A stretch of DNA of 64,000 nucleotides from positions 62,001 through 126,000 of the forward strand of contig NZ_JACJSJ010000007.1 of the NCBI RefSeq assembly GCF_014698115.1. The letters are read 5' to 3'. Under the pieces are notes generated by a model. The model ran no database searches. It saw only the letters and a program-made list of their open reading frames with translations, and had not been told where the DNA came from. Origin of the DNA: Nostoc sp. FACHB-973. Lineage in GTDB: Bacteria; Cyanobacteriota; Cyanobacteriia; Cyanobacteriales; Nostocaceae. This document shows, piece by piece, positions 16,708 through 25,735 of the stretch (the stretch's first letter is position 1; every line of letters begins with the position of its first letter). A program made the translations under genes and the position numbers.

Positions 16708-18498
16708 ATGACTAACGAAAGCCTTTATTTAAGCGACCCTTTAGTTGAGATAGAAGGAAACCCCGCTTCTCCTGAATTACTCAAAGATTTACTACAAATA
16801 ACCGTAGAAGAAAGTCTGCATTTACCAGCAATGTTTACGTTGGTAATACATAATAGCTATATTCCTACATCTAACCGTCCAGAAAATCAACCTTGGCGAC
16901 ATCAAGAACTTTTTAAAATTGGCAATAAAGTAACGTTAGGTTTCAAATCGAGTACTACTCAAGATCAAAATTTTAGGGCTGATAAAAGAAACGTCCTGAT
17001 TGAAGGCGAAATTACAGGGATGGAAGTTCACTTCAATGAAAAATCTGAAGCTAATATGATTGTTCGCGGCTATGATATTTCCCATCGTCTTCACAGGGGT
17101 CGTTATAATCGTTCTTTTTCAAATATAACTGATAGCCAAATAGTAGAAAAAATCGTTAAAGAAGTAGGTATAAATATTGGAAAAATAGACGAAAGTGGCG
17201 AAGTTCATAAATATGTCTTTCAAGAAAATCAAACTAATATGGAGTTTTTGCAAGAAAGAGCTGCTCGCATTGGTTTCGATTTATTTGTTACAGAAGACAA
17301 CATAAATTTTTGCAAACCAGAAAGTCAGGCGTCTTTACCCTTGAAATGGCTAGTTGAGATTAGTAAATTTAGTACCCGTGTCACCAGTGCTGAGCAAGTG
17401 AGTTCTGTGGAAGTACGTGGCTGGGACTATACCAAAAAACAATTGATTAGCTCAACAGCCAAGAAAGAAAAGCAAATAACTAAGACAGGTAATGAGTTAG
17501 GAAGTAGTACCAGTAATAAATTTCGCAATCTTCAAGCTCCCAAAATGATTGTTGTCGATAAACCTGTTGCTACTCAAAAACAAGCAGATGTAATGGCTCA
17601 GGCTTTGTGTGATGAATTGGGAGGAGAATTTGTTTTTGCAGATGCTAAAGCATTCGGGAATCCGGAAATTCGACCGAGGCGGGTAGTTAGTCTTCAAGAA
17701 TTAGGCACTCGGTATAATGGTGAATATTATGTCACAGAAACGCGCCATTTCTACAACGGGCGGGTTTATGAAACCGATTTCAGCGTCCGGGGCTTACGTG
17801 CTGCTAACTTATTCACAACTCTATCCACGAAAAAACATTTACAGCCATCTGAGACTTTATTAGTAGGAATCGTGACTGATAATAAAGACCCAGAGAAATG
17901 GGGTAGAGTAAAAGTCAAGTTTCCCACTCTCACAGAAGAACATGCAAGCGACTGGGCGAGAGTTGTAGCTGTGGGAGCAGGGCCAAACAGAGGTTTCGAC
18001 TGTTTACCAGAAATAAACGATGAAGTATTAGTCGGTTTTGAACATGGCGATATCCACCGTCCCTACGTCATTGGCGGAGTATGGAATGGTAAAGACGCAC
18101 CACCAGAAAAAGTAGATGACTCAGTTGGCAGCAAGGGTGTCAGATTACGCACCATTAAAACTCGTGTTGGTCATGTTTTACAGTTCGTCGAAGAAGATAA
18201 AGCCAGCAGTAAAACAGGTATTCGCACAGAAACTCAAGCCGGTCACAAAATGTATTTCAATGATAGCGATCGCCATATCGAAATTAAAACCGCCGGCGGT
18301 CATACAATCAAAATGGACGATGGAAGAAAATCTATTACCATTGAAACCACAGGTGGTCATTCAATCGAAATGAGCGACGCAAGTAAATCTGTTTCAGTGA
18401 AATCAAAAGGTAATCTTTCATTAGATGCTGTTGGCAATATAGACATTACCGCCAACGGTAACATTACAGTCAGAGGTGCAATCATTCGCCTTAATTAA
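16708..18498 (+). CDS. VgrG/Afp8-like central spike protein, 596 aa
   Basis: The N-terminal ~370 residues look like the gpD/gp27-type domains of spike proteins (LQITVEESLHLPAMFTLVIHN; later the FLQERAARIGFDLFV motif typical of late control protein D). The middle holds the gp5 OB-fold (LVGIVTDNKDPEKWGRVKVKFP, then WARVVAVGAG). The C-terminus is a beta-helix with repeated H-x-I-x-M-x-D and K-S-I/V units ending in ANGNITVRGA. It sits at the tip of the tube and pierces the target membrane. No effector extension is visible. A PAAR tip protein would be expected, but none is encoded here. Confidence 0.93.
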   Translation: MTNESLYLSDPLVEIEGNPASPELLKDLLQITVEESLHLPAMFTLVIHNSYIPTSNRPENQPWRHQELFKIGNKVTLGFKSSTTQDQNFRADKRNVLIEGEITGMEVHFNEKSEANMIVRGYDISHRLHRGRYNRSFSNITDSQIVEKIVKEVGINIGKIDESGEVHKYVFQENQTNMEFLQERAARIGFDLFVTEDNINFCKPESQASLPLKWLVEISKFSTRVTSAEQVSSVEVRGWDYTKKQLISSTAKKEKQITKTGNELGSSTSNKFRNLQAPKMIVVDKPVATQKQADVMAQALCDELGGEFVFADAKAFGNPEIRPRRVVSLQELGTRYNGEYYVTETRHFYNGRVYETDFSVRGLRAANLFTTLSTKKHLQPSETLLVGIVTDNKDPEKWGRVKVKFPTLTEEHASDWARVVAVGAGPNRGFDCLPEINDEVLVGFEHGDIHRPYVIGGVWNGKDAPPEKVDDSVGSKGVRLRTIKTRVGHVLQFVEEDKASSKTGIRTETQAGHKMYFNDSDRHIEIKTAGGHTIKMDDGRKSITIETTGGHSIEMSDASKSVSVKSKGNLSLDAVGNIDITANGNITVRGAIIRLN

Positions 18499-18659
18499 AT
18501 CGGGAACGGGGAGTGGGAAGTAGGGAGCCAAAACCGCCCCTCCCCTTAGTACTACCGTGTATACACAAGTTAGTAAGGGCACGGCAGTGCCGTGCCCCTA
18601 CGCGAAATCTATATGTATCAAGGTTTTAGTGAAATGGTATAAGACACCCTACTTAAGAT
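18499..18659. repeat. Intergenic repeat with central hairpin
   Basis: About 18573-18600 forms the hairpin GGGCACGGCA-GTGCCGTGCCC, followed by the TATGTATCA-GGT-TT-GTGAAATGGTA block that recurs near 37415-37447. No gene seen. Confidence 0.6.
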
Positions 18660-19265
18660 TTACGAAATTACTTTTTCTGTCTTACCAGTAAATTTGGATG
18701 ACTTGTTACGTTTGAATACTGAAACAACGCCGAGAGTACCGAAGGCGAGTAAGCTAAAAATAGAGGTGGATTCAGGGACGGTGACTATACTTGCAGAAAA
18801 ACTAATAGTTAATTCACTATCTTCTGGGCCTAAATTTTCAGCACCTGGTACGAATGGCGGAGCAGAAAAAACCTCTAAATAACCCGGTGTCGGCAAAAAA
18901 CTAGCGAAAAATGGACTAGAATAATTTCCCCCAGAAGTAGAATATCCGAAACCGTCACCTGTTAACTGCTGAGCATTAAGACTAATTAAATTGTCAACAT
19001 TAAAAGGTTCGTTTCCTGGTATTGGAGTTCCAGCAGGTTGCAGACCAGTAATTGTTTCACCATTTCGTGTACCAGTAATTCCCAAAATTTGGTAAAAACC
19101 CAAATCGTCAGGAGTGTCATTAGTGATGAAAGTACCGTCGGCCGTTATGCCAATACCAGAATAATTCCAGGTCCAATTTAAAGCAGAAGCGGCTTGCATT
19201 GTGCCGAAAACTAATCCCGACGTAGCAGCAATAGCTGTAGCAGATAATAGAGCTAAATTTTTCAT
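18660..19265 (-). CDS. PEP-CTERM-type exported protein, 201 aa
   Basis: It has an N-terminal signal peptide (MKNLALLSATAIAATSGLVF, cleavage near ASA-LN). The C-terminus has the PEP-CTERM layout: VPES in place of VPEP, the hydrophobic segment IFSLLAFGTLGVVSVF, and a basic tail (KRNK). Such proteins are cut and sorted by an exosortase (EpsH type) to the cell surface. The middle is Gly/Pro-rich and of unknown function. It lies on the opposite strand between the spike and gp25 genes, splitting the injection-system operon, and nothing links it functionally to that system. Confidence 0.85.
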   Translation of the reverse strand: MKNLALLSATAIAATSGLVFGTMQAASALNWTWNYSGIGITADGTFITNDTPDDLGFYQILGITGTRNGETITGLQPAGTPIPGNEPFNVDNLISLNAQQLTGDGFGYSTSGGNYSSPFFASFLPTPGYLEVFSAPPFVPGAENLGPEDSELTISFSASIVTVPESTSIFSLLAFGTLGVVSVFKRNKSSKFTGKTEKVIS

Positions 19266-19382
19266 AGACGTTGTTAGTGCAATCGCGGATCTTGAAAATC
19301 TTTAAGCTACAGCGTACCCCAAAACCAATGGCAGTTTATTAAAGATACAGCAAACTGACAAGTGCTGAGTTTGTCATTAGTC

Positions 19383-19470
19383 ATTTGTAATCTCCCTCAT
19401 CTCCCTCATCCCCCTCATCCCCCTCATCTCCCTCATCCCCCCCATCCCCCTCATCCCCCCATCCTCGACC
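19383..19470. repeat. Low-complexity CCCTCATCT/CCC tandem repeats
   Basis: About eight to nine copies of a 9-bp-like CTCCCTCAT/CCCCCTCAT unit lie upstream of the gp25 gene. A related purine-rich tract occurs at 61790-61850 in the other orientation. Confidence 0.75.
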
Positions 19471-19536
19471 TTTGGCGAATAGGCTTTCCCCCTTTGTGCC
19501 GATATCTTTGAACATATACATGTCACAGCTGTCTAA

Positions 19537-19959
19537 GTGCCAGATATGGTTTATGGTCGCGATCGAGCCTATTTGGGAACCGGTTTGGCTTATCCTCTGC
19601 GCTTGAATGTGCAAGGTGGGATACAGCTTAGCCGTGAAGAACAAAAAGTTAAAGAATCTATTTGGATTATCCTCCGCACTGGAGTAGGTGAGAGGGTTTA
19701 TCGACCTAATTTTGGTTCGCGGTTGTCAGAACTGGCGTTTGCACCTTTAAATACTGACACCCTACTGCGAATTCGGATTTATGTTTTGGAAGCTTTAGAA
19801 GTTTGGGAACCACGCATTTTTGTTGATCGAGTTCTCACTGAAGCTGACCCTGTGCGCGGCAGAGTAGATATTACCATCAATTATCGACTCAAAGAGAGTC
19901 ACGATATTTATAGTTTTGTTTATCCTTTTTATTTGGTTTCAGCTGGGGAGGAATCGTGA
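19537..19959 (+). CDS. gp25-like baseplate wedge protein, 140 aa
   Basis: The frame opens right after a stop codon, so the start is GTG 19537 or ATG 19546; neither has a strong ribosome binding site. The GPW/gp25 pattern is clear: a G-L-A-Y-P-L N-terminus, I..IL.T..GER-V-Y-R-P-x-F-G-S-R-L, then I...V..AL..WEPRI and V.....R.DI.I.Y. In T4 and Afp9-type proteins this subunit links the baseplate hub to the sheath. It overlaps the next gene by 4 nt (GTGA). Confidence 0.9.
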   Translation: MPDMVYGRDRAYLGTGLAYPLRLNVQGGIQLSREEQKVKESIWIILRTGVGERVYRPNFGSRLSELAFAPLNTDTLLRIRIYVLEALEVWEPRIFVDRVLTEADPVRGRVDITINYRLKESHDIYSFVYPFYLVSAGEES

Positions 19960-22157
19960 ACTTTGACTTTTTACCAAAATTACCTTCTTCCAACTTAGAC
20001 GATCGCGCTTTCGATGACTTGGTAGACGAATGTATAATGCGTATTCCCCGGTACTGTCCCGAATGGACAGACCACAATCTCAGCGACCCAGGAATCACGC
20101 TCATTGAGTTATTTGCTTGGTTAACTGACCAAATGTTGCTCAGATTTAACCAAGTACCCCGAAAAAATTATGTAGCTTTTCTGGAATTACTGGGTATTCG
20201 TCTCCAACCTCCCGCCCCAGCACACACAGAATTAACTTTTTATTTAACCGCTGAACTACCCGAAGCTTACACGATTCCGGCAGGATTAGAAGCTGCAACT
20301 ATTCAAACTGAAACAACACAATCTATTACTTTTAGCACAGATTCGCCGCTAGTTATTGGCAAACCCCGGATACAGCACTTTTTAACCGCCCAAACCACCG
20401 AAGATATTCCCCAATCTCTGCGCGAAAGAGTCACAACTTCCTGGACTCGTCAATCTAACGGTTACTGGACAGGTAACGAACAGCCAATATTTGAAGAGGA
20501 ACCCCAGCCTGGTAACTGTTTTTATTTAGTGGTTAATTCTGACGATCCTCTAGATGCTAATGTCTTAGAAATTACTTTCCAAGGAGCTGCGGCTACCCCT
20601 GCTGGGATTAACCCCAATCAACCGCCCCGCAAGTGGGAAGCCTGGGATGGCGAAAATTGGCAGTCGGTTTTATTGCAAGAATCAGATGATAAAACTCGCG
20701 GCTTCAGTTTTTACGAAATGGCTCAACAAGGTGGAAACCCGGCTCAAGGTGCAGAGCTACGTTTGCATTTACCTCAAATTTGGCCTGTAAGTAACTTTAC
20801 CTCTTACCGGGGTCGCTGGCTGCGCTGTTCCTTTGCCATCACCGAAACCAATCAATCTGGTTACAATCGTCCGCCGCGAATTACTGGTTTATCAGTGCGG
20901 TCAATTGGCGGTACAGTCAGAGCTAGTCACAGTACACTGATTCTCGATGAACGCTTGGGAATTAGTGATGGTACACCCGGTCAGGTTTTCCAGTTACAAA
21001 CTTCACCAATTTTAGAACGCAAAGAAAACGAGTATATTTTAGTTACTCCCGCTGGTGGTTTACCTCAGAAATGGACTGAGGTGAGAGATTTTGCTGATTC
21101 TGCACCGCATCACTTTCATTACACCGTAGATTCCCTCACGGGTGAAGTGCAATTTGGCCCCTTGATTCGGGAACCTGGTCAAATCAAACAGCAAACACAA
21201 GTACGATCGCGAATTCAGCAACCACGATTAGACGAGACATCTGTACAAGTCAGTACTCTGGAAAATAGAGAATCTCAACACCAGTATGGGGCGATTCCTC
21301 CCCGTGGCGCAGAGATTAAAATGGTTGCATATCGCACAGGCGGCGGTAGAGAAGGCAATGTGCAAGCCGGGGCAATTCAGTTTTTGAAGTCTGCATATCC
21401 ATACATTGCCAGCGTGATCAATCGTGTACCAGCAATGAATGGTGCCGATGCCGAATCACTAGAACAAGCAGTGATGAAAGCACCGCGAATCCTCCGTACC
21501 CGCGATCGCGCCGTCACCGCCGAAGATTTTGAAGTTTTAGCCCAACAAGCAGGCAGAGGAGCGATCGCTCGCGTCAGGTGTTTACCAGCAAATTCACGGA
21601 GCCAAGCAGGTATAGTTAGTTTAATAGTAGTGCCCTTTGCAAATACAGATGCGATCGCTCAAGGCGATGGCATGACACCAGAAGAATTTGGTCTGAGTCA
21701 TGCACTCCAAGACCAAATCTTGAGCTACTTAGATGAAAGACGCCTATTAGGAGTACAAATAGAACTACAAGAACCCAATTACGTAGGTGTTTCCGTACAA
21801 ACAGAAATTGCCCTAGAACCCGCCTACGATAATCCTTACGCCAGAGAAGAAATTCGCCGCAATTTAAGAGTATTGCTGTATAAATATTTAAACCCATTAA
21901 CCGGAGGACTCGACGGCCAAGGCTGGCCATTTGGGCGACCAGTTTATACATCAGATATTGTCGCCTTACTGCAACAAACCCCAGGCGTCCGTCATTTAGG
22001 CCCCGTCCTACTATTTCCCATCCGCAAACAAGGAGAAATTTGGAGACGACAATCATCACCAGAACAACTAATTGACCCAGGCCCAGAAGGTTTGATATGT
22101 TCTTGGGCTGATACAAATCTGCGTTCAAATCACGACATCCAAATCATTAATCGGTAA
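19956..22157 (+). CDS. Baseplate J-like wedge protein (Afp11/gp6 type), 733 aa
   Basis: The start is GTG 19956, overlapping the gp25 stop. The N-terminal motif D-P-G-I-T-L-I-E-L-F-A-W-L-T-D and the following N..P....FL.LLG..L.PP.PA are the hallmark of the eCIS baseplate J family. The C-terminal half carries the baseplate J core (Y..GGG..GNV, then APRILRTRDRAVTAEDFE.LA, and the last domain beginning L..YLDERRLLGVQI). The protein forms the wedge that surrounds the hub. Length is typical for eCIS versions. Confidence 0.93.
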   Translation: MNFDFLPKLPSSNLDDRAFDDLVDECIMRIPRYCPEWTDHNLSDPGITLIELFAWLTDQMLLRFNQVPRKNYVAFLELLGIRLQPPAPAHTELTFYLTAELPEAYTIPAGLEAATIQTETTQSITFSTDSPLVIGKPRIQHFLTAQTTEDIPQSLRERVTTSWTRQSNGYWTGNEQPIFEEEPQPGNCFYLVVNSDDPLDANVLEITFQGAAATPAGINPNQPPRKWEAWDGENWQSVLLQESDDKTRGFSFYEMAQQGGNPAQGAELRLHLPQIWPVSNFTSYRGRWLRCSFAITETNQSGYNRPPRITGLSVRSIGGTVRASHSTLILDERLGISDGTPGQVFQLQTSPILERKENEYILVTPAGGLPQKWTEVRDFADSAPHHFHYTVDSLTGEVQFGPLIREPGQIKQQTQVRSRIQQPRLDETSVQVSTLENRESQHQYGAIPPRGAEIKMVAYRTGGGREGNVQAGAIQFLKSAYPYIASVINRVPAMNGADAESLEQAVMKAPRILRTRDRAVTAEDFEVLAQQAGRGAIARVRCLPANSRSQAGIVSLIVVPFANTDAIAQGDGMTPEEFGLSHALQDQILSYLDERRLLGVQIELQEPNYVGVSVQTEIALEPAYDNPYAREEIRRNLRVLLYKYLNPLTGGLDGQGWPFGRPVYTSDIVALLQQTPGVRHLGPVLLFPIRKQGEIWRRQSSPEQLIDPGPEGLICSWADTNLRSNHDIQIINR

Positions 22158-22375
22158 TTCGTAATTCGTAATTCGTAATTCGTAATTATTACCCCACGAC
22201 TAAAGTCGGGGGCGCAGAAATTAGGAATTATATCTTTTATCTCCATCAATAAATGAGCCACTGCGTTCTTGGTGCTGTCCAAATGAAGCAAGTGGCGTAG
22301 GCTTGTACCATTAATTACGAATTACGAATTACGAATTACGAATTAGTAGTTATTTTCTCCCCACTCCCCACTCCT
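22158..22375. repeat. Inverted heptamer arrays flanking a short unique sequence
   Basis: TAATTCG heptamers are repeated about four times at 22157-22187, and the reverse complement (AATTACG-type) about four to five times at 22311-22344. They bracket ~120 bp that hold a CCACGACTAAAGTCGGGG hairpin. No gene. Confidence 0.8.
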
Positions 22376-23407
22376 ATGGTTCAAAGTCGCTCCAGTCCCG
22401 CTGTACGCATTCAATTAACCCCAATGCAAATTCCCGAAGCATTACCTGTAGGGGGTTTAACCTTTGCCAACGAAGAAAACGCAGATGCCGCCGCACGTAG
22501 TTTACTCTTGCATCCGGGACATCCAAGCGAGATGATTGTGCAAGTGCAAAACTTAGAGCCGCGTCCCTTGCGGGTAAACTTCAGCGTCGAGGGAAACTTT
22601 CCCAGTGAGTGGTGCCAAATTGGTACAGAAGGTAGTGAAATACCACCCCGCGGGCAAATGGATGCAGTCCTCTACTTTTCTATTCCTGACACATTTTTTG
22701 AAGATCAAGAAGCCATAAACCGAGGAAAAAAAGACAAACTAACACTTAATTTTCGCAGCCTAGTTACTCTCCACATCGACCCAGGCACAGACAACGAACA
22801 AACCCACAGAAGCGAATATTTTGATTTATACATCCGTCCCTACACCGCCTACATGGAATTCTTGCCAATTTTGTATCGTGAAATAGACTTTATTGGTCGC
22901 TTCATGAAAATATTTGAGCAAGCTTTTCAACCAGTAGTTGATAGTTATAACGTCATGTGGGCAAACCTCGATCCCCTGACAGCACCGCAAGCACTACTAC
23001 CCTTTATGGCTCATTGGGTTGCTTGGCAAGTAGATTCCGTGTGGGATCTCCAGCAACAACGGCGTTTAATTCGCCGTGCAGTAGAACTTTATCGCTGGCG
23101 AGGAACTCGTAAAGGATTGCGTCTTTACTTACATCTTTATACAGGCTTACCTCTAGACGAACATTTACCTAATGAAGCAGATAAACATATTAGTATTACA
23201 GAACCTTTTGGCCCAAGTTTCATTATCGGAGATGCACAACTCGGAAATGCAGTTTTAGCCGGTGGACAACCATATCATTTTGTAGTCCGTTTGCGTTCCA
23301 ACATTGCTAGTGGCATCATCAACGAACAACTTATTCAAAGAATCATCGAACAAGAAAAGCCAGCTTTCTGCACCTACGAATTAACTATCGAAAATCCTTC
23401 TAATTAA
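22376..23407 (+). CDS. Tail protein I-like baseplate protein (Afp12/gp7 position), 343 aa
   Basis: The N-terminal ~160 residues form a beta-rich domain (LHPGHPSEMIVQVQNLEPRP, PPRGQ.DA.L.F.IPD..FE). The C-terminal half carries the phage tail protein I-like core: YLP-type entry FLPILYREIDFIGRFMKIFE, then ...P..LLPFMAHWVAWQVD, R.LIRRAVELYRWRGTRKGL..YL.LYTG. This is the wedge component that normally follows baseplate J. The order here (gp25, J, I) is canonical. Confidence 0.88.
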   Translation: MVQSRSSPAVRIQLTPMQIPEALPVGGLTFANEENADAAARSLLLHPGHPSEMIVQVQNLEPRPLRVNFSVEGNFPSEWCQIGTEGSEIPPRGQMDAVLYFSIPDTFFEDQEAINRGKKDKLTLNFRSLVTLHIDPGTDNEQTHRSEYFDLYIRPYTAYMEFLPILYREIDFIGRFMKIFEQAFQPVVDSYNVMWANLDPLTAPQALLPFMAHWVAWQVDSVWDLQQQRRLIRRAVELYRWRGTRKGLRLYLHLYTGLPLDEHLPNEADKHISITEPFGPSFIIGDAQLGNAVLAGGQPYHFVVRLRSNIASGIINEQLIQRIIEQEKPAFCTYELTIENPSN

Positions 23408-23608
23408 AAGAGAATTCAGAATTCAGAATTCAGAATTCAGAATCAATTAGCGTCATGCAACATCAAAAATTAAAAGTACGGGATAACACACCCCACATCT
23501 AATTTAAAATTTCAAATTGAATAGCTAGCATTTTTTAAAATTACTATAACAAACTTCTAATCCCAAAATCCTCAATCCAAAATCCAAAATCTAAAATCCA
23601 AAATTCCT
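23408..23608. repeat. Heptamer repeats (AATTCAG; CCAAAATC-type), no gene
   Basis: AATTCAG repeats occur at about 23412-23442, and CCAAAATC/CCAAAATT repeats at about 23560-23605, just before the 398-aa gene. Nothing else seen. Confidence 0.75.
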
Positions 23609-24805
23609 ATGTCCCACCCTTTCCCACCTCCACCAATTAAATCCTTTGAACGTCTCCAAGCCGCAGATGGATTACTAATTAATGCTGAACGTTGGCAGAC
23701 AGCCCACAATTACCATCGTCTGCGGCAAAATGCCCAATATCAAAGTTTAAATCAACCAGGAATTGTCTGTGGTTTAGGTATTCGAGATATTGCTGCACCA
23801 AGCCAAGTAGAAGCCAGATATCGAGATGGACGATGGGTACAAATTCAACCTGGTATTGCCATTGATTTAGCAGGTAACTTAATTGTTGTACCCACCTCCT
23901 ATGACTTTCCCATTGATATAGAAGTAGTAACCTCAGAACCAATCATGATCTACTTAGTAGTCAGCTATGTAGACCCTGATGAATTGCGGCGCACACAGCA
24001 AAGAGATATCGTCCAAGAAACTTATAGAATTGACCAAAGAAACTCCACACCAATCAGTTCAGAAATCGAAATATGCCGAATTCTCCTACAACCAGGACAT
24101 ACTGATATTACTCAACCTGCTGATGCTTTCTTTCCTGGATATAACAACATTGATTTGCGTTATCGTCGTCAAGCACAAATGCGTCCCCAAGCACTTGTAG
24201 CAATGGCACAGGCCAATCATAGTGATCCAGAATGTGCGCGTAATTTTTTCAGCCTTTCCTACTTATTACAAGCAGTAGAACCGTTATATCCCAGTTTGCG
24301 GGGAGCTGATGAACCAGGTCAAGTTTCTCTATCAGAAAATATCCAAGATTATGACCTACTTTATCTCACAGGTGGACAAGCCATATCTTTAAATAGTCTC
24401 GAATTTGAATCCCTAAAAAATTACTTAAATTTAGGTGGTGTACTTCTAGTTGATGCACCAGTCAATGCTAACGCTTTGATTGAAAGTACTCAAGCATTAG
24501 CACAACAGTTAGAGAGTCCTTTAAGACCTTTAGAAGAATTGCAACGGAGTCATCCTTTAAGAACAAAACCTTTCTTATTTGCCGGGTTACCAATGGTTAA
24601 TCAACAGCAAATTAAACTGTTAATTGGAGGAGGAATTATTCTAGTAATTGGCGATTTAGCAACTGCTTGGGGATTGGGAGATTTAAATTTACCCCGATTA
24701 ACCATTCGTACCGCTCAAGAACTCGGAATTAATATCCTTCACTATGCTTGGAAACGGCGACAATTAATCGGTTTGCAACAAGAAGATAATTCTGGACAGT
24801 GGTAA
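23609..24805 (+). CDS. eCIS locus accessory protein with amidotransferase-like C-terminal domain, 398 aa
   Basis: The N-terminal half (about 1-190) starts PPPPIKSFERL..ADGLLINAERW..AHNYHRLRQ and has VCGLGI and QPGIAIDLAGNLI. This is a pattern seen in proteins encoded after baseplate genes in contractile systems. The C-terminal half (about 235-390) has DYDLLYLTGG, LKNYLNLGGVLLVDA and a further Rossmann-like strand, resembling the glutamine-amidotransferase-like DUF4159 group, but no catalytic Cys-His-Glu triad is evident. Probably a structural extension of the baseplate or an attachment protein; this is inferred from position. It is the last gene of the operon. Confidence 0.65.
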   Translation: MSHPFPPPPIKSFERLQAADGLLINAERWQTAHNYHRLRQNAQYQSLNQPGIVCGLGIRDIAAPSQVEARYRDGRWVQIQPGIAIDLAGNLIVVPTSYDFPIDIEVVTSEPIMIYLVVSYVDPDELRRTQQRDIVQETYRIDQRNSTPISSEIEICRILLQPGHTDITQPADAFFPGYNNIDLRYRRQAQMRPQALVAMAQANHSDPECARNFFSLSYLLQAVEPLYPSLRGADEPGQVSLSENIQDYDLLYLTGGQAISLNSLEFESLKNYLNLGGVLLVDAPVNANALIESTQALAQQLESPLRPLEELQRSHPLRTKPFLFAGLPMVNQQQIKLLIGGGIILVIGDLATAWGLGDLNLPRLTIRTAQELGINILHYAWKRRQLIGLQQEDNSGQW

Positions 24806-24942
24806 TCAACTGATGCGCTTTGAAAATGCATAGTTCAACTCGCTATAAAGACGCTCTGATGCAGCGACAAAAAGGTGCAATTTTTTGTGGTGTAGCCTCT
24901 CGCAGAGAAGATAAGGGTAGTGCAACGACGCAAACGCAATGT

Positions 24943-25602
24943 TTATTCATCAACAGTTTTAACTACTACATTTGCATACCTTTGAAGAATATAAGCAGCT
25001 TGAAATGGATCTAAAATTGCACCTTTAAGCTGACTTATATTAATTTGCAAGCCTTCTATATTAGAACCTCGAAAATCTGTGTCTTTAAATTTAGCATTAG
25101 CAAGGATAACGTTATTCATGTGGCAATTTATAAATTTTACATTTGTTAGAGAAGTTTCTAAAAATGTAGAATCTTCAAGATTACAATTGTCAAAAATAAC
25201 ATTATCAAACTTACTAAAAGTAAACTGTGACAATTGACCCTGGCATCCTTTAAAAATAACATTTCTTAATCTAGACTTTATTGCTTTAAATCCCAGCAGT
25301 CTAGAGTTAATAAACTCAATTCTATTAAGTGAACCTTCTTCCCATTCAGTGTTAGCCAAATCACTTTTAGTAATTATAACATCTTGCAGAGAAAGCCTTT
25401 TAAAGTAAGTATTTATAGCTTTAACATTATCAAAGTAGGCATACTGAAAATCTACTCCTTTAGTTCCCTCAATCTGGCAATTTGATAAATATACATTTTC
25501 ATAGCTCTCTGATTCATATAATTGGTTATCTGGTATCCCCTTATTCATTGTTTCAAGTGAAGGTAAAATAGGAGATTCAATAGCTCTATGTTTGCTAGAC
25601 AT
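24943..25602 (-). CDS. Pentapeptide-repeat protein, 219 aa
   Basis: The protein consists largely of A(D/N)LxX-type pentapeptide repeats, forming a right-handed beta-helix (for example FDNVIFDNCNLEDSTFLETS, NVKFINCHMNNVILANAKF, then TDFRGSNIEGLQI). It closes with GAILDPFQAAYIL, a common C-terminal cap. No signal peptide or membrane segment. Pentapeptide proteins are abundant in cyanobacteria and mostly of unknown function. It converges on the eCIS operon but is not linked to it. Confidence 0.85.
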   Translation of the reverse strand: MSSKHRAIESPILPSLETMNKGIPDNQLYESESYENVYLSNCQIEGTKGVDFQYAYFDNVKAINTYFKRLSLQDVIITKSDLANTEWEEGSLNRIEFINSRLLGFKAIKSRLRNVIFKGCQGQLSQFTFSKFDNVIFDNCNLEDSTFLETSLTNVKFINCHMNNVILANAKFKDTDFRGSNIEGLQINISQLKGAILDPFQAAYILQRYANVVVKTVDE

Positions 25603-25735
25603 ATTTTTTATTAAAAATATCTTATATTAAAATAATACTTTATAATGTTTCTAATCTTTCCTTTTCTAGGAGAGGCTACGCCAACAAGACACTCTGAAAA
25701 GTGTTGCAATGACCGTTATTTGAACGGACATGATA

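Noticed and set aside
24820-25014. Short plus-strand frame of 64 codons after the 398-aa gene
   Set aside because: It overlaps the end of the pentapeptide-repeat gene and has no recognisable features.
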